Source of the DNA: Hyaloscypha bicolor E
Lineage: Eukaryota > Ascomycota > Leotiomycetes > Helotiales > Hyaloscyphaceae
Direction of reading: 5' to 3'
NCBI RefSeq assembly: GCF_002865645.1
Contig: NW_020194555.1
Span: forward strand, 3,002,288 to 3,066,287
DNA: 64,000 nt
Part shown: one piece after another, positions 44,319-55,360 of the stretch
Position numbering within the stretch: position 1 is the first letter of the stretch
Layout of the letters: every line of letters begins with the position of its first letter
Notes under the pieces: model-generated
What the model saw: the letters and a program-made list of their open reading frames with translations, nothing else
What the model was told of the DNA's origin: nothing
Database searches by the model: none
Made by a program: the position numbers and the translations under genes

Positions 44319-44638
44319 ACTACCAAGGCTGAGAACCTCTCACTCAACCCGTAATATTTCCCACTTGGGCTTCGACATCAATCAAAATTTCTCACAGCAC
44401 CGTCTCTGGATATGTCAATACAGATACACCATTGAAAAAGTCTTAAATTATCAATACAAAAAGCCACAACCGACTTGGAGGGTATCAAACAAATCTCCTT
44501 CTTCAACCCTCACGCGTATCAAGAAAACCTTCACACTAATTAATGAACCTCCCGCTAATTCGACAAAGGGAACCGCTTTGATACAACCAATCTGCCATTT
44601 CCCAAACCAAAGAAACCTTCGAAACAAGAAAAGCGCGA

Positions 44639-47600
44639 TCACTTCTTAGGCGTCTCTGGAATCTCCCAGATATCGACGTCACCCTTATTCTCATCTTTCT
44701 TCACTTCACCGTTAGCCTTCGACAGCCCGAACGGTATCGTACTCGTGCTCGTAAAGACGGGCAAATCGCCCCGCTTCATTGGTGATGGCGTGGATGTGTT
44801 TGGAGGTAGCCACTTGAGAGGTTCTTGTTGGATCATCGATCCTGGTTGTGGACCTTCTGGTTGATAGTGCACGAAGAGCTCTGACTCTGGGGCAGGATGT
44901 AATGCGGGTTGAGGGGCGGGTTTGGGAATAGGTGGTCCTTGTTCTAGTTCTGGGTATGACGACGGAGCTGGCGGAGAGCTCGCAGGCAAAGGAACTTCGG
45001 CTGCATGCTGAACGTATGCTGGCAGATAATATTGAGGTGTTGACGGCACTAGAGGGAGCATCTCAGAAGGCTGAGGTTGAGAAGCGGTAGCGGAAGATCC
45101 GTTCGTTGAAGCCGGTTCAGCTACTGGTGGAAGAATGCGGGACTCTGCTGGGCGAGGCTTCGGCTTGATGGCTACAGGTTTCGATGCGGGCTTCGCTGCT
45201 TGCTTTGCTTGTTCCTTCGCTTCCCGCTGGGCCTTGGTAGTAAGATTCAACTTTATTTTCTTCATCCCAGACGTCAAGTTATCAATATCTGAAGTCTGAG
45301 AGCTTGATGTTTCGGTTGAAGGAAGTATAACATCACTCGAAGTCAACTGAGGGACTGCTGTTGAAGTGCTTCCAGAGGCAGCCGCACCACCCTCATTCAG
45401 CGGTGACTTCTTCCGTACCCGAGATGTCTTTGCTTCAGGACGGGGTTGAGCTGGAGCTCTTGTCTTCTTTACAACGACGGGAGGTATTGAGTGGCCTCGG
45501 GAGCTCATTGAAGAATCAGGTCTAATAGTTTGCGAAGTTGCAGGTCGACTATAAGAAGGCACTCTGTTGTGCCCGTTTGGTAATGGTGCTTCTGACGTAG
45601 CAGATCCTGAGTTGGAAATGAGGCTGAGTCGTCGGCTTGATTGATTCGTTGGCTTTGGATAGCTTGGCTCGGGTATCGGAGTTGTGCTCCTGGAAACGGC
45701 CTGAAAGCAGTGTCAGCATATCTTCCTTGAATCTTTAGCACGAAGCATACCTTCTCAGCAGCGATTATAGCCGCACCAGCAACAGTCTTTCTACGATTGG
45801 TCTTTGCAGCCGGCTTCTTTGCATCATCTTCTTCCACGGTCTCTACTAACGGCTTGGCGGGCTTTCGTGCCCTCAATGCCATTCGTTGAGATGGGTTATC
45901 AAGAGGCTCAGATCCAGAATTCGAAGTGGGAGGTGTGATGATAGATTGGCGGTCTCTTCTAGCACGGGTTGCTTCTGCCGATAAATCCTCCGGCTTGCAA
46001 CTCATAGTCTGTCGGTCGATAGGAATGAGGATCTTGCTCAACTCGTGTGCAGCAACAGTCCAGTCAACCTCAGGAGGCGGAGGAGTTGGCGCTCTTGAGA
46101 TTGGGCGTGGAGAGCCATTGCCTAAGTTTGACATACTCGACACAGCTCGTCGTCCACTAGGAGATGTGACCTTTGCAATGAAAGACTGGGTTGGCGAGGA
46201 ATATGTTGGTGGGGTCAGGTCTCGCTGTTTTGGTTCTGGAGCAGGTGGTGCGGGTCGGATCAAGGCATCAAGTTGTTCCAGTCTCTGTACACTCCACCAT
46301 AATGGATCATAGGTTTGCACACCCATTGACACGGTCTCTGCTGCCGTAACCCCATTAAAAGCATTGATCTTTTGGCCCATTTCATACGCAAGACCAGTAG
46401 GGCTGAGCTCTTTCTTGATGATGACTGGGTCACCGGCGGACATACCACTAAGATGGCTCAACACACCAGTGCACAGTGCTCGATCGCTGTAGCCGCCTTC
46501 CAAAACACTAATGACCCGACCGTCGACCGCGGTATCCTCTTCTGCAGCAAGTTTGACCACATCTCGAGTCAACCTGGCGTAGAACTCTGTTGGTACATTT
46601 ACCTTGTGACGCTGCATTCCCGAGCTTTCCCATTCACTTGCATCAAAACCAGCTGACAAGAATATGGCTCCTTTCGGCTTGGGTCCATTTGGCATCATTC
46701 GAAGACGTTCGGTTTGTGCCCGTAGGTAGTTCCTGGTCTTCTCCAATAGAATCGAATACTTATTTTCGTAGAGATCCCAGAATTCAGATTCGCTCTTCCA
46801 TGGCTGTAGGTGAACATTCCAGATGCTCTGGCCATGGGCGTTCTCGATGCAAATACTGGCATTCTTGACCTTCTCCTCATCGCCCATTTCACACGGATAC
46901 GAATTGATATCGTGTAGACTGAAGTATCCAACCGATGTCTTTTTCCAGGGAAGGGCGTTCTTCGCAGCAGTTGCAGCGCGCTTGTTGATATCCCATGCAA
47001 TTGCCTGAGATCCATCTCCGTGATGAAGGTCGAAATCGATAATGGCCGCATGTGTCAAGCCATGGGTAAGAGCAGCGTGAGAAATCCCAACATGAATATT
47101 GTTCAACCAGCAGAAGCCAGAAGGATAGCTGGCCGAACAGTGATGTCCCGGAGGTCTAATCGCAACAAACGTTCGATGTGGCCCCTTTCCACTCGCTGAT
47201 CCTTGGAATACTGCATCCACACCTTCACATACAGCTCCCAATGCTCCTTCCATTGCATTCAACGATTCTGAGCACAAGTAAAGATCTCCTTCATGCAACT
47301 TCGGGGGGACGTCTTGATCCGGGCTTCGACTCATATCAGGTCGAGTCAATTCCTTTCCATTCATGGCCAATTTGGCTTCCGCGTTGTCACACATGATTTT
47401 TAATTCCTCCATCCACTTGGTACCATGGACATTCGTAACAGCTTGCGAGGAAAGAGCCAATCGGCGAGTTGTCTTCCTGATTCGAAATGGTACAAAAGGG
47501 ATAGTCGAAGCATCTTTATTCGGGTGCAGGGGGTATTGTCCTTCAGCATGCCGCTCTCCTAGACGTACATATGCTACCGACAGCCCTAGGATGCTCGCAT

Positions 47601-48231
47601 GAATCCTCTCTGGTCTTTCAACAATTGTACTTAGAGAAGCCTTCGAAGTTCGTGGTCGAGAATAGCGATGACCATAGCAGGAATCATGCAGGATCACAAT
47701 CGTATCTGCAGACCTCGATCCATCCTCCTTATTGAGCAATTCGAGCTCTGTCTTGAAGTGGTTGGTAGCAATAGAAGCTGGGGTATGTCGTGGAGGAGGT
47801 GGTGTCGTATCTTCGACCTCTGAAAGAGGGGATTTGCCAACCATTGTCGAAGCGTTTGTGAATTGCGCCGAAGAGGAGCGACGAGACGGCGAGGCTCTAG
47901 AAGGTGTGATGCCTCCTACACCATGTAGAGAATTCATGGATGCTTTTCTCAGTAGTGTTGGAGTGGATGCGCGGGAGTGCTGGCTCATGGAACTGGGAGA
48001 TCGATGGAGGGGGCTGCGCGGAGGTATTTTGCCATTTGGCGACGACGTGGAATTCTTCCGCTGGGGAAAGCCGCTACTAGGAGAAACGCTTGGAGGTGAA
48101 GAAGGGAGAGACGCTGCAGATGCTGCGCTGATAGAAAGCCGTTTCGGTGAATGCGAAAAAGTGTCGTTGTTTGTTGATTGTGGCAACGGGGTCCTTTCTT
48201 TAGCCACGTTTTGGGACGGTGAGAACGCCAT
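44639..48231 (-). CDS. HOS3: Hos3-like class II histone deacetylase
   Basis: Two exons (45751-48231 and 44639-45700) around a 50-nt intron give 1180 residues. A Zn-dependent arginase/deacetylase-fold enzyme that removes acetyl groups from histones or other proteins. Seen: a Ser/Pro-rich N-terminal 170 residues, then the catalytic domain: HDSCYGHRYSR, STIVERPERIHAS, the active-site pair RPPGHHC (about 359-365), zinc-site DFDLHHGDGS (about 399-408), FLSAGFDASEWES with the third zinc Asp, and LEGGYS with the substrate Tyr. All key residues are present. The insertions and the order with ERPERI and a long C-terminal tail match Hos3/HosB, not the Hda1 or Rpd3 types. The C-terminal 500 residues are low complexity with basic patches and end in DVDIWEIPETPKK. 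The ATG at 48231 is the first in frame. It could act on septum or spindle-pole targets as yeast Hos3 does; that is inference. Confidence 0.92.
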
Positions 48232-48687
48232 TGCAGCTTGAAGCTCCAACGAGCCCAAACTTCACCACTCCTCGTGAGGATATCTCGATATCTGTTGTTT
48301 ACTTCGATGGGTGATATAACGTTTGAGTGAGGTCAAAATAGTGAAGCATGCAATTACCCTAACGCGTGCCGCATCGACTAACGCGACATCCCTGCAAATC
48401 AGCCTTATGTGGCCGCATATTAGGTGCATGTTGCTGCAGGAGAAGCTTGGTGAAAGACTAATTTGAAGTAAGATGGATAACTCGGAAACTTTTCTAGAGT
48501 GTCTCTAGTTTAACTAATCTAGACATCGTAGCTGGAGCTGAGGATCTCTGGAGGTATTTCACTACTGATGTGCATGTAACCCTCTTGATGATTGGACAAT
48601 GGAAGGTTGATCCAATTCAGAGGGTTTGTACCCACTCTGAAGCCTATCTATGGGGTATCTTTTTCTATAAAACGAACCTCTAAGCTT
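48232..48687. other. Promoter-side gap, nothing recognised
   Basis: About 450 nt upstream of Hos3 and downstream of the queuine transferase (both minus strand). No feature beyond the expected promoter and terminator is seen. Confidence 0.5.
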
Positions 48688-50013
48688 TTACTCTTCCATC
48701 AAATCAACCCCAACAGTATTTAAGGCCTGGACAGCCCAGTCCGGATAGTTAGATTTGTCTCCTCCATGCTGATCTGAGAAAAACTGCTTCAAAAAGACCG
48801 GATATCTATCCTCTAGGATAGCTTGCCTGACACTTCTCATCAGAGCTAGCTGGTACCACACATTGTGCATGGTCAGCAAATGAGCCCCGACAGTCTCCTT
48901 GGCTGCCACATGGTGAATAAAAGCTCTTGTAACACCTAATCCACCTTCTCCTATTCTACAGCAGACACATCCACATCCTTCCTCAACTGGCCCAAAATCA
49001 TTGGCATACCTAGCATGCCGTAGATTCAGAACTCCGTATTTGGTGATAGCATTGCCAAATCTTGCTGTTCTCGTCGGCCACACGCAATCGAACATGTCCG
49101 CACCAAGAGCAACACTGACAACCAGATCTTCAGGATATCCGATACCCATCACATATCTCGGTTTCATTTCCGGCAGTAGGCTTGTGCATGTGTTGACCAC
49201 ACGACAATAGTCCGCCTTTGCTTCCCCACCACTCAAGCCTCCAATCGCGATTCCAGGAGTGTCTCTCGCAACCATTTCTTTGCAGCATTCCGTCCGCATC
49301 TTCAGGTCCAAGCCTCCTTGTATGATGCAGAACAAATTCTGAGTAGTAGGATTCGCATGCGCGGCAATGCAACGGTCCAGCCATCTTACACTGCGCTCCA
49401 TTGCCTCCCGCATTCGTTTCGTATCTGGGGAGGTGGTCACAAGGACATCGTCGAGCTGCATGATGATATCGCTGCCAATCGTGTTCTGCAGAGCTATGGA
49501 ATGCTCGGGCGTAAGGAGCATCGGTGTCCCATCATGCGGACTGAGGAATCGCACGCCCTCCTCTGTGATATTTGCAAGTTTCAATAAACTCACCATCTGG
49601 AAGCTGGGCACACCATGTTATTGCTTGTTTCCAGAGACGAGGAGAGAGGATGTACCCGCCGCTATCTGTCAAGATATTGTGCTTCCATCCCTGTAACTTA
49701 TGCGCTCCTCCAACTTTCTGCAGCACTTCTTGCCCAGGCTTCAACCCAAGATGGTATGTGTTGTTCAAACATAATCGGCAACCTGTCTCTTCCAGCTGTT
49801 GTGGCGTCAGCCCTTTGAGTGAGGCTTGCGTTGCGACTGGCATGAACAGGGGTAATTGGACTGGTCCATGAGGAAGGGTAAGGATTGCTGCTCGAGCTTT
49901 GGTGGTCTGGACCCGGTGAGCTTTTGCGATTTGGGGTGGATCGTGGGAATTACGGAGCAACGAGCTATCAGCTCGAAAGTCAGCGCCGACGGCATAGGTA
50001 TTGTTGGTGCCAT
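48688..50013 (-). CDS. QTRT1: Queuine tRNA-ribosyltransferase catalytic subunit
   Basis: Three exons (49954-50013, 49656-49906, 48688-49603) with introns of 47 and 52 nt give 408 residues. The enzyme exchanges guanine 34 for queuine in tRNAs with GUN anticodons (Asp, Asn, His, Tyr); in eukaryotes it works as a heterodimer with QTRT2. Seen: MPVATQASLKGLTPQQL, LNNTYHLGLKPG, DSGGFQMVSL (Asp 101, restored by the second splice), LFCIIQGG, GGLSGGEAK, MGIGYPEDL, and MFDCVWPTRTARFG with the catalytic Asp near residue 276. The zinc site is CGCVCC in CxCxxC spacing (about 314-319), with the fourth ligand His near 345. The ATG at 50013 is chosen because its 20-codon exon splices phase 0 into TTKARAAILTLPHGPVQL, a typical start. 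All catalytic residues are present, so it should be active if queuine is salvaged and QTRT2 exists elsewhere. Confidence 0.95.
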
Positions 50014-50567
50014 GGCTGACTCTCGATGATAGTGGGGCTTTTTAAGCGGGGCAGAGATGTAGGAAAGTGTTTCAAAAGACATGAAGTTATTCGGATTTAT
50101 TCTGCCGCTCGGCACGTGCTTCGCTTTTGGCGTATTGCGGACCTATTAACAACTCCAATGTGACCACCGGCAGAAAAGCTGCAGATTCCCCGCTGTAAAC
50201 GATCAATGAGAAAAGGGCAAAGCGCTTATCGTATTCATGATATTTCCTTGATATGAACAGCTCTAAGAATTCCTCTTGGTGAAATGTGGCAGGCGGTGGA
50301 TGGCGGAGCGGATTATAAATGCGCTAGCCGTGGAGCTAATGAACGGCCTTTTTCCTTTCCGGCAACAATTCGTCACTTCAACATCTCATCTCCATTAGAT
50401 ACCCCTATTTCACCCTCGGTGAATAAAACGAATGCGTCCTTGTAAACCTGATTCTTACCCCTGACGGACGCGGCAGGAAGCACTCAATATCATCCAATAC
50501 CAGGCTCTAGCCCTGATGCGGCCTCGGTTTTGAACCGTTTATCCTCAAAATCATACGATTCTGACTG
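50014..50567. other. Intergenic gap, nothing recognised
   Basis: About 550 nt upstream of the queuine transferase gene. No coding or RNA feature recognised. Confidence 0.5.
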
Positions 50568-51032
50568 TTAGCGGGGTGGAAGGCTTCGTCTCGCCAGGAT
50601 CTTGGCTCTCCTGGGCTCACTCCCCCAAGGATATTCCCACCACTTCTGTATAGTAGCTGTATTCCAATCAAAGCCGGATAAAGTGGGTGTTTCTTGATCG
50701 GATAGACTCTTGCGGGGTTTCTGAAAAGCTTCTATTGTCTTGTACTCAACGAGTTTCTGGGATGGAGGGTGTTCCCTCGACTCCGCTTTCATAAATGCCG
50801 AAATGATATGTAAGAAGTACTTATATTCCATGATTTCTTCTGTCGGATCCTCGAAGGAATGAGAATGACATTCCATTCTTTTCCTTTCAATATTTAATCT
50901 ACCTTGTACTCGTGCGTTGTTCAACTGGCCGTCGCGATCGACGTTCATGCAGGCAAGGCTCTCAGCCTCGTGCACCCTTGAAAGAGGCGTTTCTCTCACG
51001 CCAGACTTGCATGCAGCCCCAGATTTTCCCAT
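50568..51032 (-). CDS. Hypothetical 154-aa protein
   Basis: An open frame of 155 codons from the ATG at 51032 with protein-like composition. I see no known domain. The N-terminal 50 residues are Arg/Gly/Glu-rich; the middle has an amphipathic segment (EEIMEYKYFLHIISAFMKAE). The C-terminus carries a Trp-rich stretch (FDWNTATIQKWWEYPWG) and a basic tail. No intron is needed. It lies head to head with the 2EXR gene, 400 nt away. It might be a chance frame, as nothing but length and composition supports it. Confidence 0.3.
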   Translation of the reverse strand: MGKSGAACKSGVRETPLSRVHEAESLACMNVDRDGQLNNARVQGRLNIERKRMECHSHSFEDPTEEIMEYKYFLHIISAFMKAESREHPPSQKLVEYKTIEAFQKPRKSLSDQETPTLSGFDWNTATIQKWWEYPWGSEPRRAKILARRSLPPR

Positions 51033-51433
51033 TCTCACCTTTCTTGATAAATTAGGAACTTGTTCCCCTCTTTTTTATATCTTTAAGGTCATTCGCAACA
51101 TAATCAGCGTCCCAAATTCTTGGTGGATTAGGCTAGCTACCCTCTACCTCAGTCATCAACACTGCCGGTCATACGACATCACGAACCTCTTTCGACTCTA
51201 CCACTTTGAGAAAAGAGACACAAGGCTAGGCTGCCATTCAACAGGAGACCGTCGAAATTCGTTACAACCCCCTTCACCAACGTTGTCTATCTTGTTCGAC
51301 CACAAGATCTTCGACACTGGCGAGGCTACAACAGCGACATCTAGTCCTGAATCTTCAACTCCCTTTTGCCATCAGACCAAGTTCCAGCTTTCACCTGGTC
51401 ATGCGGTTATAATAACGCTTTAATATCTCCAAC
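51033..51433. other. Promoter region of the 2EXR gene
   Basis: About 400 nt of T- and C-rich sequence upstream of the 2EXR gene; no specific motif is recognised. Confidence 0.45.
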
Positions 51434-52207
51434 ATGATACCTCCAACCCCGGCACAAACCACCTTTCCCCGGTTCTCAGTCCTTCCTACGGAACTGAGGC
51501 AGAAGATCTTCCTCCATGCAACAACAATCCGCCGGACCCTTCCCCTAACCTACGACCCCACCACAAAAACTTTCCACTCGCCAACCCCACCTCCGGTTGT
51601 TCTCTCAACAACCCACTCCTCCCGCCTCTCCGCCCTGAATCAATACACCCTCTCCTTCGGCACCTACGCCTCTTCACCCAAAATCTACTTCAACCCCCAC
51701 TTCGACACCCTCTACCTCCCCCGGCATCTTGAAATGGGCTACGACTCAACCTTACGAGATTTTCGTTCCTTGGTCAAGGACCCCTCTTCCTTACTCGACG
51801 AAGTACGCACCGTGGCAGTCGATCATGTCCGCGGGGATATTAAGCGGCCGTGGGAAGCTTATAACAAAGCTTCATTCCTCCGCTCCTTCCCTAAACTAGA
51901 TGAAATTATTATCGTTTTGGGTGATGAGAAAGGGGACGGGGAAGAGATTGGAGTTAATGAGGAAGTCGAGTTTGTGGAGCCGAAAGGGGATCCGGAGAGG
52001 CTGTTGAAGATGTGGTATCATTTCCGCCAGAGTTTTTTGCAGGAGGAGAGGTTGTTGGAGGAGGTTTGTAGGGAGAGTGGGAGGGAGTATGAGAAATTTA
52101 ATCTTCCGGTTGTGAATATTAAGAGGAAGATTAGGAAGACGATTGGTGATGAGAGGGAGAAGGGAGTTGTGGGGCTTAAGGAGGCTTTAGAGGGGATGAG
52201 ATTGTAA
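51434..52207 (+). CDS. 2EXR-domain protein, 257 aa
   Basis: Single-exon gene. The 2EXR family is an expanded and mostly uncharacterised fungal group, common near accessory and HET genes. Seen: the motif FPRFSVLPTELRQKIFLHAT near residues 11-30, the hallmark of the domain (F-LP-ELR-KI). Then come an STTHSSRLSALNQYTLSFGT block (SR, then L and Y) and IYFNPHFDTLYLPR near residue 90, the conserved (Y/F)NP-D-L motif. The C-terminal half has DEVRTVAVDH and FPKLDEIIIVLGD, then a charged helical tail. It starts with the ATG at 51434 in a CCAACATG context. No intron, no fault. No biochemical role is known for the family that I can state. Confidence 0.85.
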   Translation: MIPPTPAQTTFPRFSVLPTELRQKIFLHATTIRRTLPLTYDPTTKTFHSPTPPPVVLSTTHSSRLSALNQYTLSFGTYASSPKIYFNPHFDTLYLPRHLEMGYDSTLRDFRSLVKDPSSLLDEVRTVAVDHVRGDIKRPWEAYNKASFLRSFPKLDEIIIVLGDEKGDGEEIGVNEEVEFVEPKGDPERLLKMWYHFRQSFLQEERLLEEVCRESGREYEKFNLPVVNIKRKIRKTIGDEREKGVVGLKEALEGMRL

Positions 52208-52975
52208 TTGTATTTAAGGAGATGGATGCTTATTGCAAAAATCAGATACCCTGTGCGAAGATTGTCAATATGTAATCCAACCTTTCACATCCCTCAATAA
52301 CTCGCGGCGAACTTGCGATTTTTCGTTTGAAGTGAAGCCACTGGAGGCACCACTGAAAACCTAAGTGCACAGGTCACTCGAGCAGCGAGTCGAAAGACTC
52401 CATTTTCTCCGGGGAGAATTGGATATTTATTTCGCGTTTTCATATCTTCACCAAGTCTCAACTTTACCGTTGCAATTTGGAAGCATACCATTGGCGGGGG
52501 GCGACTGCTCCAGGGAGACTTGAACAATTTCATCTCTTTAGCAGGTTTTCAGAAATCCAGGCATCGATTTTGAGGCTTGCTTGGAGTTTCTTCTGCTGCA
52601 TGCCCGGAAAAATGATTCGCCAAGAGGAATGCTACATCAAATCACATGTGTTGCAGTGAGAATCACTGAATTGGGGCTAGCGCGATCGCTCCGCTTAGTC
52701 AGGATCTGTGCACTCACTTCCTGAAGCTTCACACTTCACTCAAGCTCTTTTCTAGCTAGTTCAATCAACTCTTTTACCATTCAATGCAACTCCCTACTCT
52801 GCGATCTTTACGTGCATTAACATGCATGCCGCCTGGTGCTCAGCCTCATCACAGCCACGCCTCTCAATCAACTTGAACTCTCTGGCTCACTTGAATTCAT
52901 TTTGCTGCCAACTTCCCAACTGCTTCTCACTTCAGAGCCAATTTAACCCCTTGAGGCGGAGCGAGCATCACTACC
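52208..52975. other. Promoter-side gap, nothing recognised
   Basis: About 770 nt between the 2EXR and HET genes, both plus strand. The last 250 nt are CT-rich like a long leader. No other feature seen. Confidence 0.5.
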
Positions 52976-54790
52976 ATGGACTTAGAAACGAGAAACGAAC
53001 GTTACGTCTACGAGGCTTTATCGTATGAAACACGTCACCACCCCATCAGGCTGCTTAAGGTCCTTCAAGGTGAAAAGGGCAACCGGATCTGTTGCGAGCT
53101 ATTCCACACACATTTGACCACTTTCGAAAAGCCAAGCGAGGATTCGGACTGTTTTGGTTTGGCTGCTTTCGAGGGGTATAACGAGGACTTCGAAGGAGAT
53201 CCAAGATATACCGCCTTATCGTACGTCTGGGGAGATCATACAGATAGAGTTACGATACAAGTTTGCGGGAAAGAGCTTTCAGTCACCAAGAATCTCTTCA
53301 AATTCCTAGAATGCCACCGAGATACGTTTCTTAGGAATAGAAGCACGGAACCACTTTTTTGGATCGACGCAATTTGTATCGACCAATCGAATATTGGAGA
53401 ACGGAGCAGACAGGTCGAGTCTATGGCCGAAGTCTACAAAAAGGCTCAGAATGTTCTTATTTGGCTTGGCGAGGAGAATGGAGATACTTCAATAGCATTC
53501 GAGACTGCGCAGAAGTGGAACGAGGACTACCAGGCCACCGAACAAGAGCGCCAAGCCTGTTCCAAGACCTTCGAGGGAGGTTGGTGGGACAGGCTATGGG
53601 TGGTGCAGGAAGCCGTCCATGCTCGAAGTTTATTGATGAGGTGTGGAACGCTCGAACTCAGGTGGGAGTCGTTCAACGAGGAAGTTGAATGGTCATTAGA
53701 GCTATTTTTGAAGATTTGGGAGATGATTGAGTGTCGAAGAGATTTTCAAAACAACAAACATGACGCAACCTGGGTGCTAGACAATTTTGGAGACCGGAAG
53801 TATTATGATCCAAGAGATATCATCTTCGCCACACGGTCAATTGTCCCAGCGTTGGTGTCTGTGGTTCCTGACTATTCCCTTTGCACAGCAGATGTTTTCA
53901 TATCTGCAACTAGAGCAATAATTTCCCACGAAAAAAGTCTGGACGTGTTACTCCATACAAGCAGGAAAACACGCTGTAAGTAGAAATACTTTTCCCAACA
54001 TAAACGCTCCGTGATTTCCTCCTCCTTGCTAACTTCTCCAATATCCAGGGGGTTTGCTTGAAACAAGGCCGACGCCATCGTGGGTGCCGGACTGTAAGAA
54101 ATCTTTTCTAGACTTTGCTCTCTGCAAAATGTTTTGTTGAACGAACTAACTTAGTAGGACTCAGGGACAGTGGAAGACTATGGATTTTTGGAGTATCGTC
54201 CGCCCCTCGAATTTAAAGACGACGATCGCATCGATGATGTCTTAAGTCATGAGGACCCTAGTATACTCCTTCTGAAAGGGGTTGCTGTTGATCAAATTTT
54301 TTGTACAACAGCACCTCTCCGAAGCGTATATTGGGAAGAACAAAGTGCACCAGAAGTAGACGAAATAAAACAGCTCCAGAATTGGTTTCCCGAATGTGAC
54401 AAAAAGTTTGTTGCACGCAATACACGGCCGAATTTAAACCTGAACAACATCGTCAACAATTGGCTTCAGCGACGAGGCAAGACTACGACAGCTTTTCGTA
54501 CAATAAAGTCCCTTGTAGAGAGAATGAACCAACTATGGCATCTGGAAGGATACTCCTTCATCACAACTCAGAACGGTCGCCATGGGTTTGTACTCGGGGA
54601 AGCCAAAGAAGGTGACTTGGTTTTTGTTGCTTATGGCTCGGGCTACCCTCTCGTACTCCGGCAGGAGGATACAGATGAAAGCTCATATCGTTTGATTGGA
54701 TGTGCAATAATTGACGAGCTCATGGATGGGGAGGCATTTGAGATGGTGAAAGTTGGAACGCTGGATGAGCAGACGATTCTACTTAGATGA
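52976..54790 (+). CDS. HET-domain (heterokaryon incompatibility) protein
   Basis: Three exons (52976-53975, 54049-54093, 54165-54790; introns 73 and 71 nt) give 556 residues in frame. HET domains, of TIR-like fold, take part in non-self recognition and cell death between fungal strains. Seen: PRYTALSYVWGDHTD (about 77-90), the usual start of the domain, LFWIDAICIDQSNIGERSRQ (about 127-146), VYKKAQNVLIWLGEEN and WWDRLWVVQEAVHARSLLM (about 198-220), all in order. The C-terminal third has TPSWVPDWTV across the second splice, then the loosely conserved region ending SYRLIGCAIIDELMDGEAFE, which is where HET proteins normally stop. No sensor repeats follow. No disabling change was found. The start is the first ATG after a CT-rich leader; the small second exon (45 nt) is supported by phase and by the PSWVPDW motif. 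Confidence 0.92.
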
Positions 54791-55360
54791 TCATGATCTC
54801 CTTCTGAATCTCCTCCAAAATCATGGGAAGAACTAAACCCCAAATACAACGCGGACCAATACCTGAAAAGTCGAACTTTCGAGCTTTACAGTTGTGCGAG
54901 AATTATCCAACGTGTGGCAGAAGTGAACAACGTCTCCCTGATTGTCGCCATCAAGTTAGGGATCCGGTATTCGACGCAAGAGCCCGTAGTTCAGGATGAC
55001 TCCCTGGGTTGAGCTGGAGAAAGATATCATAATGCCTCAAGGTCTACTTGGTGACCGGAAGAGTCTCTTCAGATTCCAATGCTTTGTCAATATTGTTAAA
55101 GAGTGGTGGAAGCAGAGAAGAGTCCTCCCTTTGAAGAATTTCCCGCTCTCGGCTTTGACGCGCCACCTCGGCATCTCTTCCGAGACAATCCCGCTTTTTG
55201 AGAAGAACCTCCAGATCCGCAAAAATGGCCTGTTTTCGCTTCACCAACGTCAGAATTCATATTACATTATTGCGGAGTTCCGTTTAGATCTCTTTATTGT
55301 ACAACATGTGCCAATAGAAGGCCCGGCTGCGGAGCATAGTCTTTTTGGCTTTCCGTCAAC
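54791..55360. other. Gap between HET and AFG1 genes with coding-like frames
   Basis: Directly after the HET stop the same frame continues through TGA-TCA-TGA into about 70 open, protein-like codons (to 55013). On the minus strand a possible two-exon microprotein gene (55044-55362) ends against the AFG1 start. Neither matches a family I know. They may be 3' and 5' untranslated sequence of the flanking genes. Confidence 0.35.

Noticed and set aside
43754..44332. 192-codon frame over the oxidoreductase fragment
   Set aside because: It starts from TTG, not ATG, and lies in a different frame from the recognisable N-terminus at 44100.
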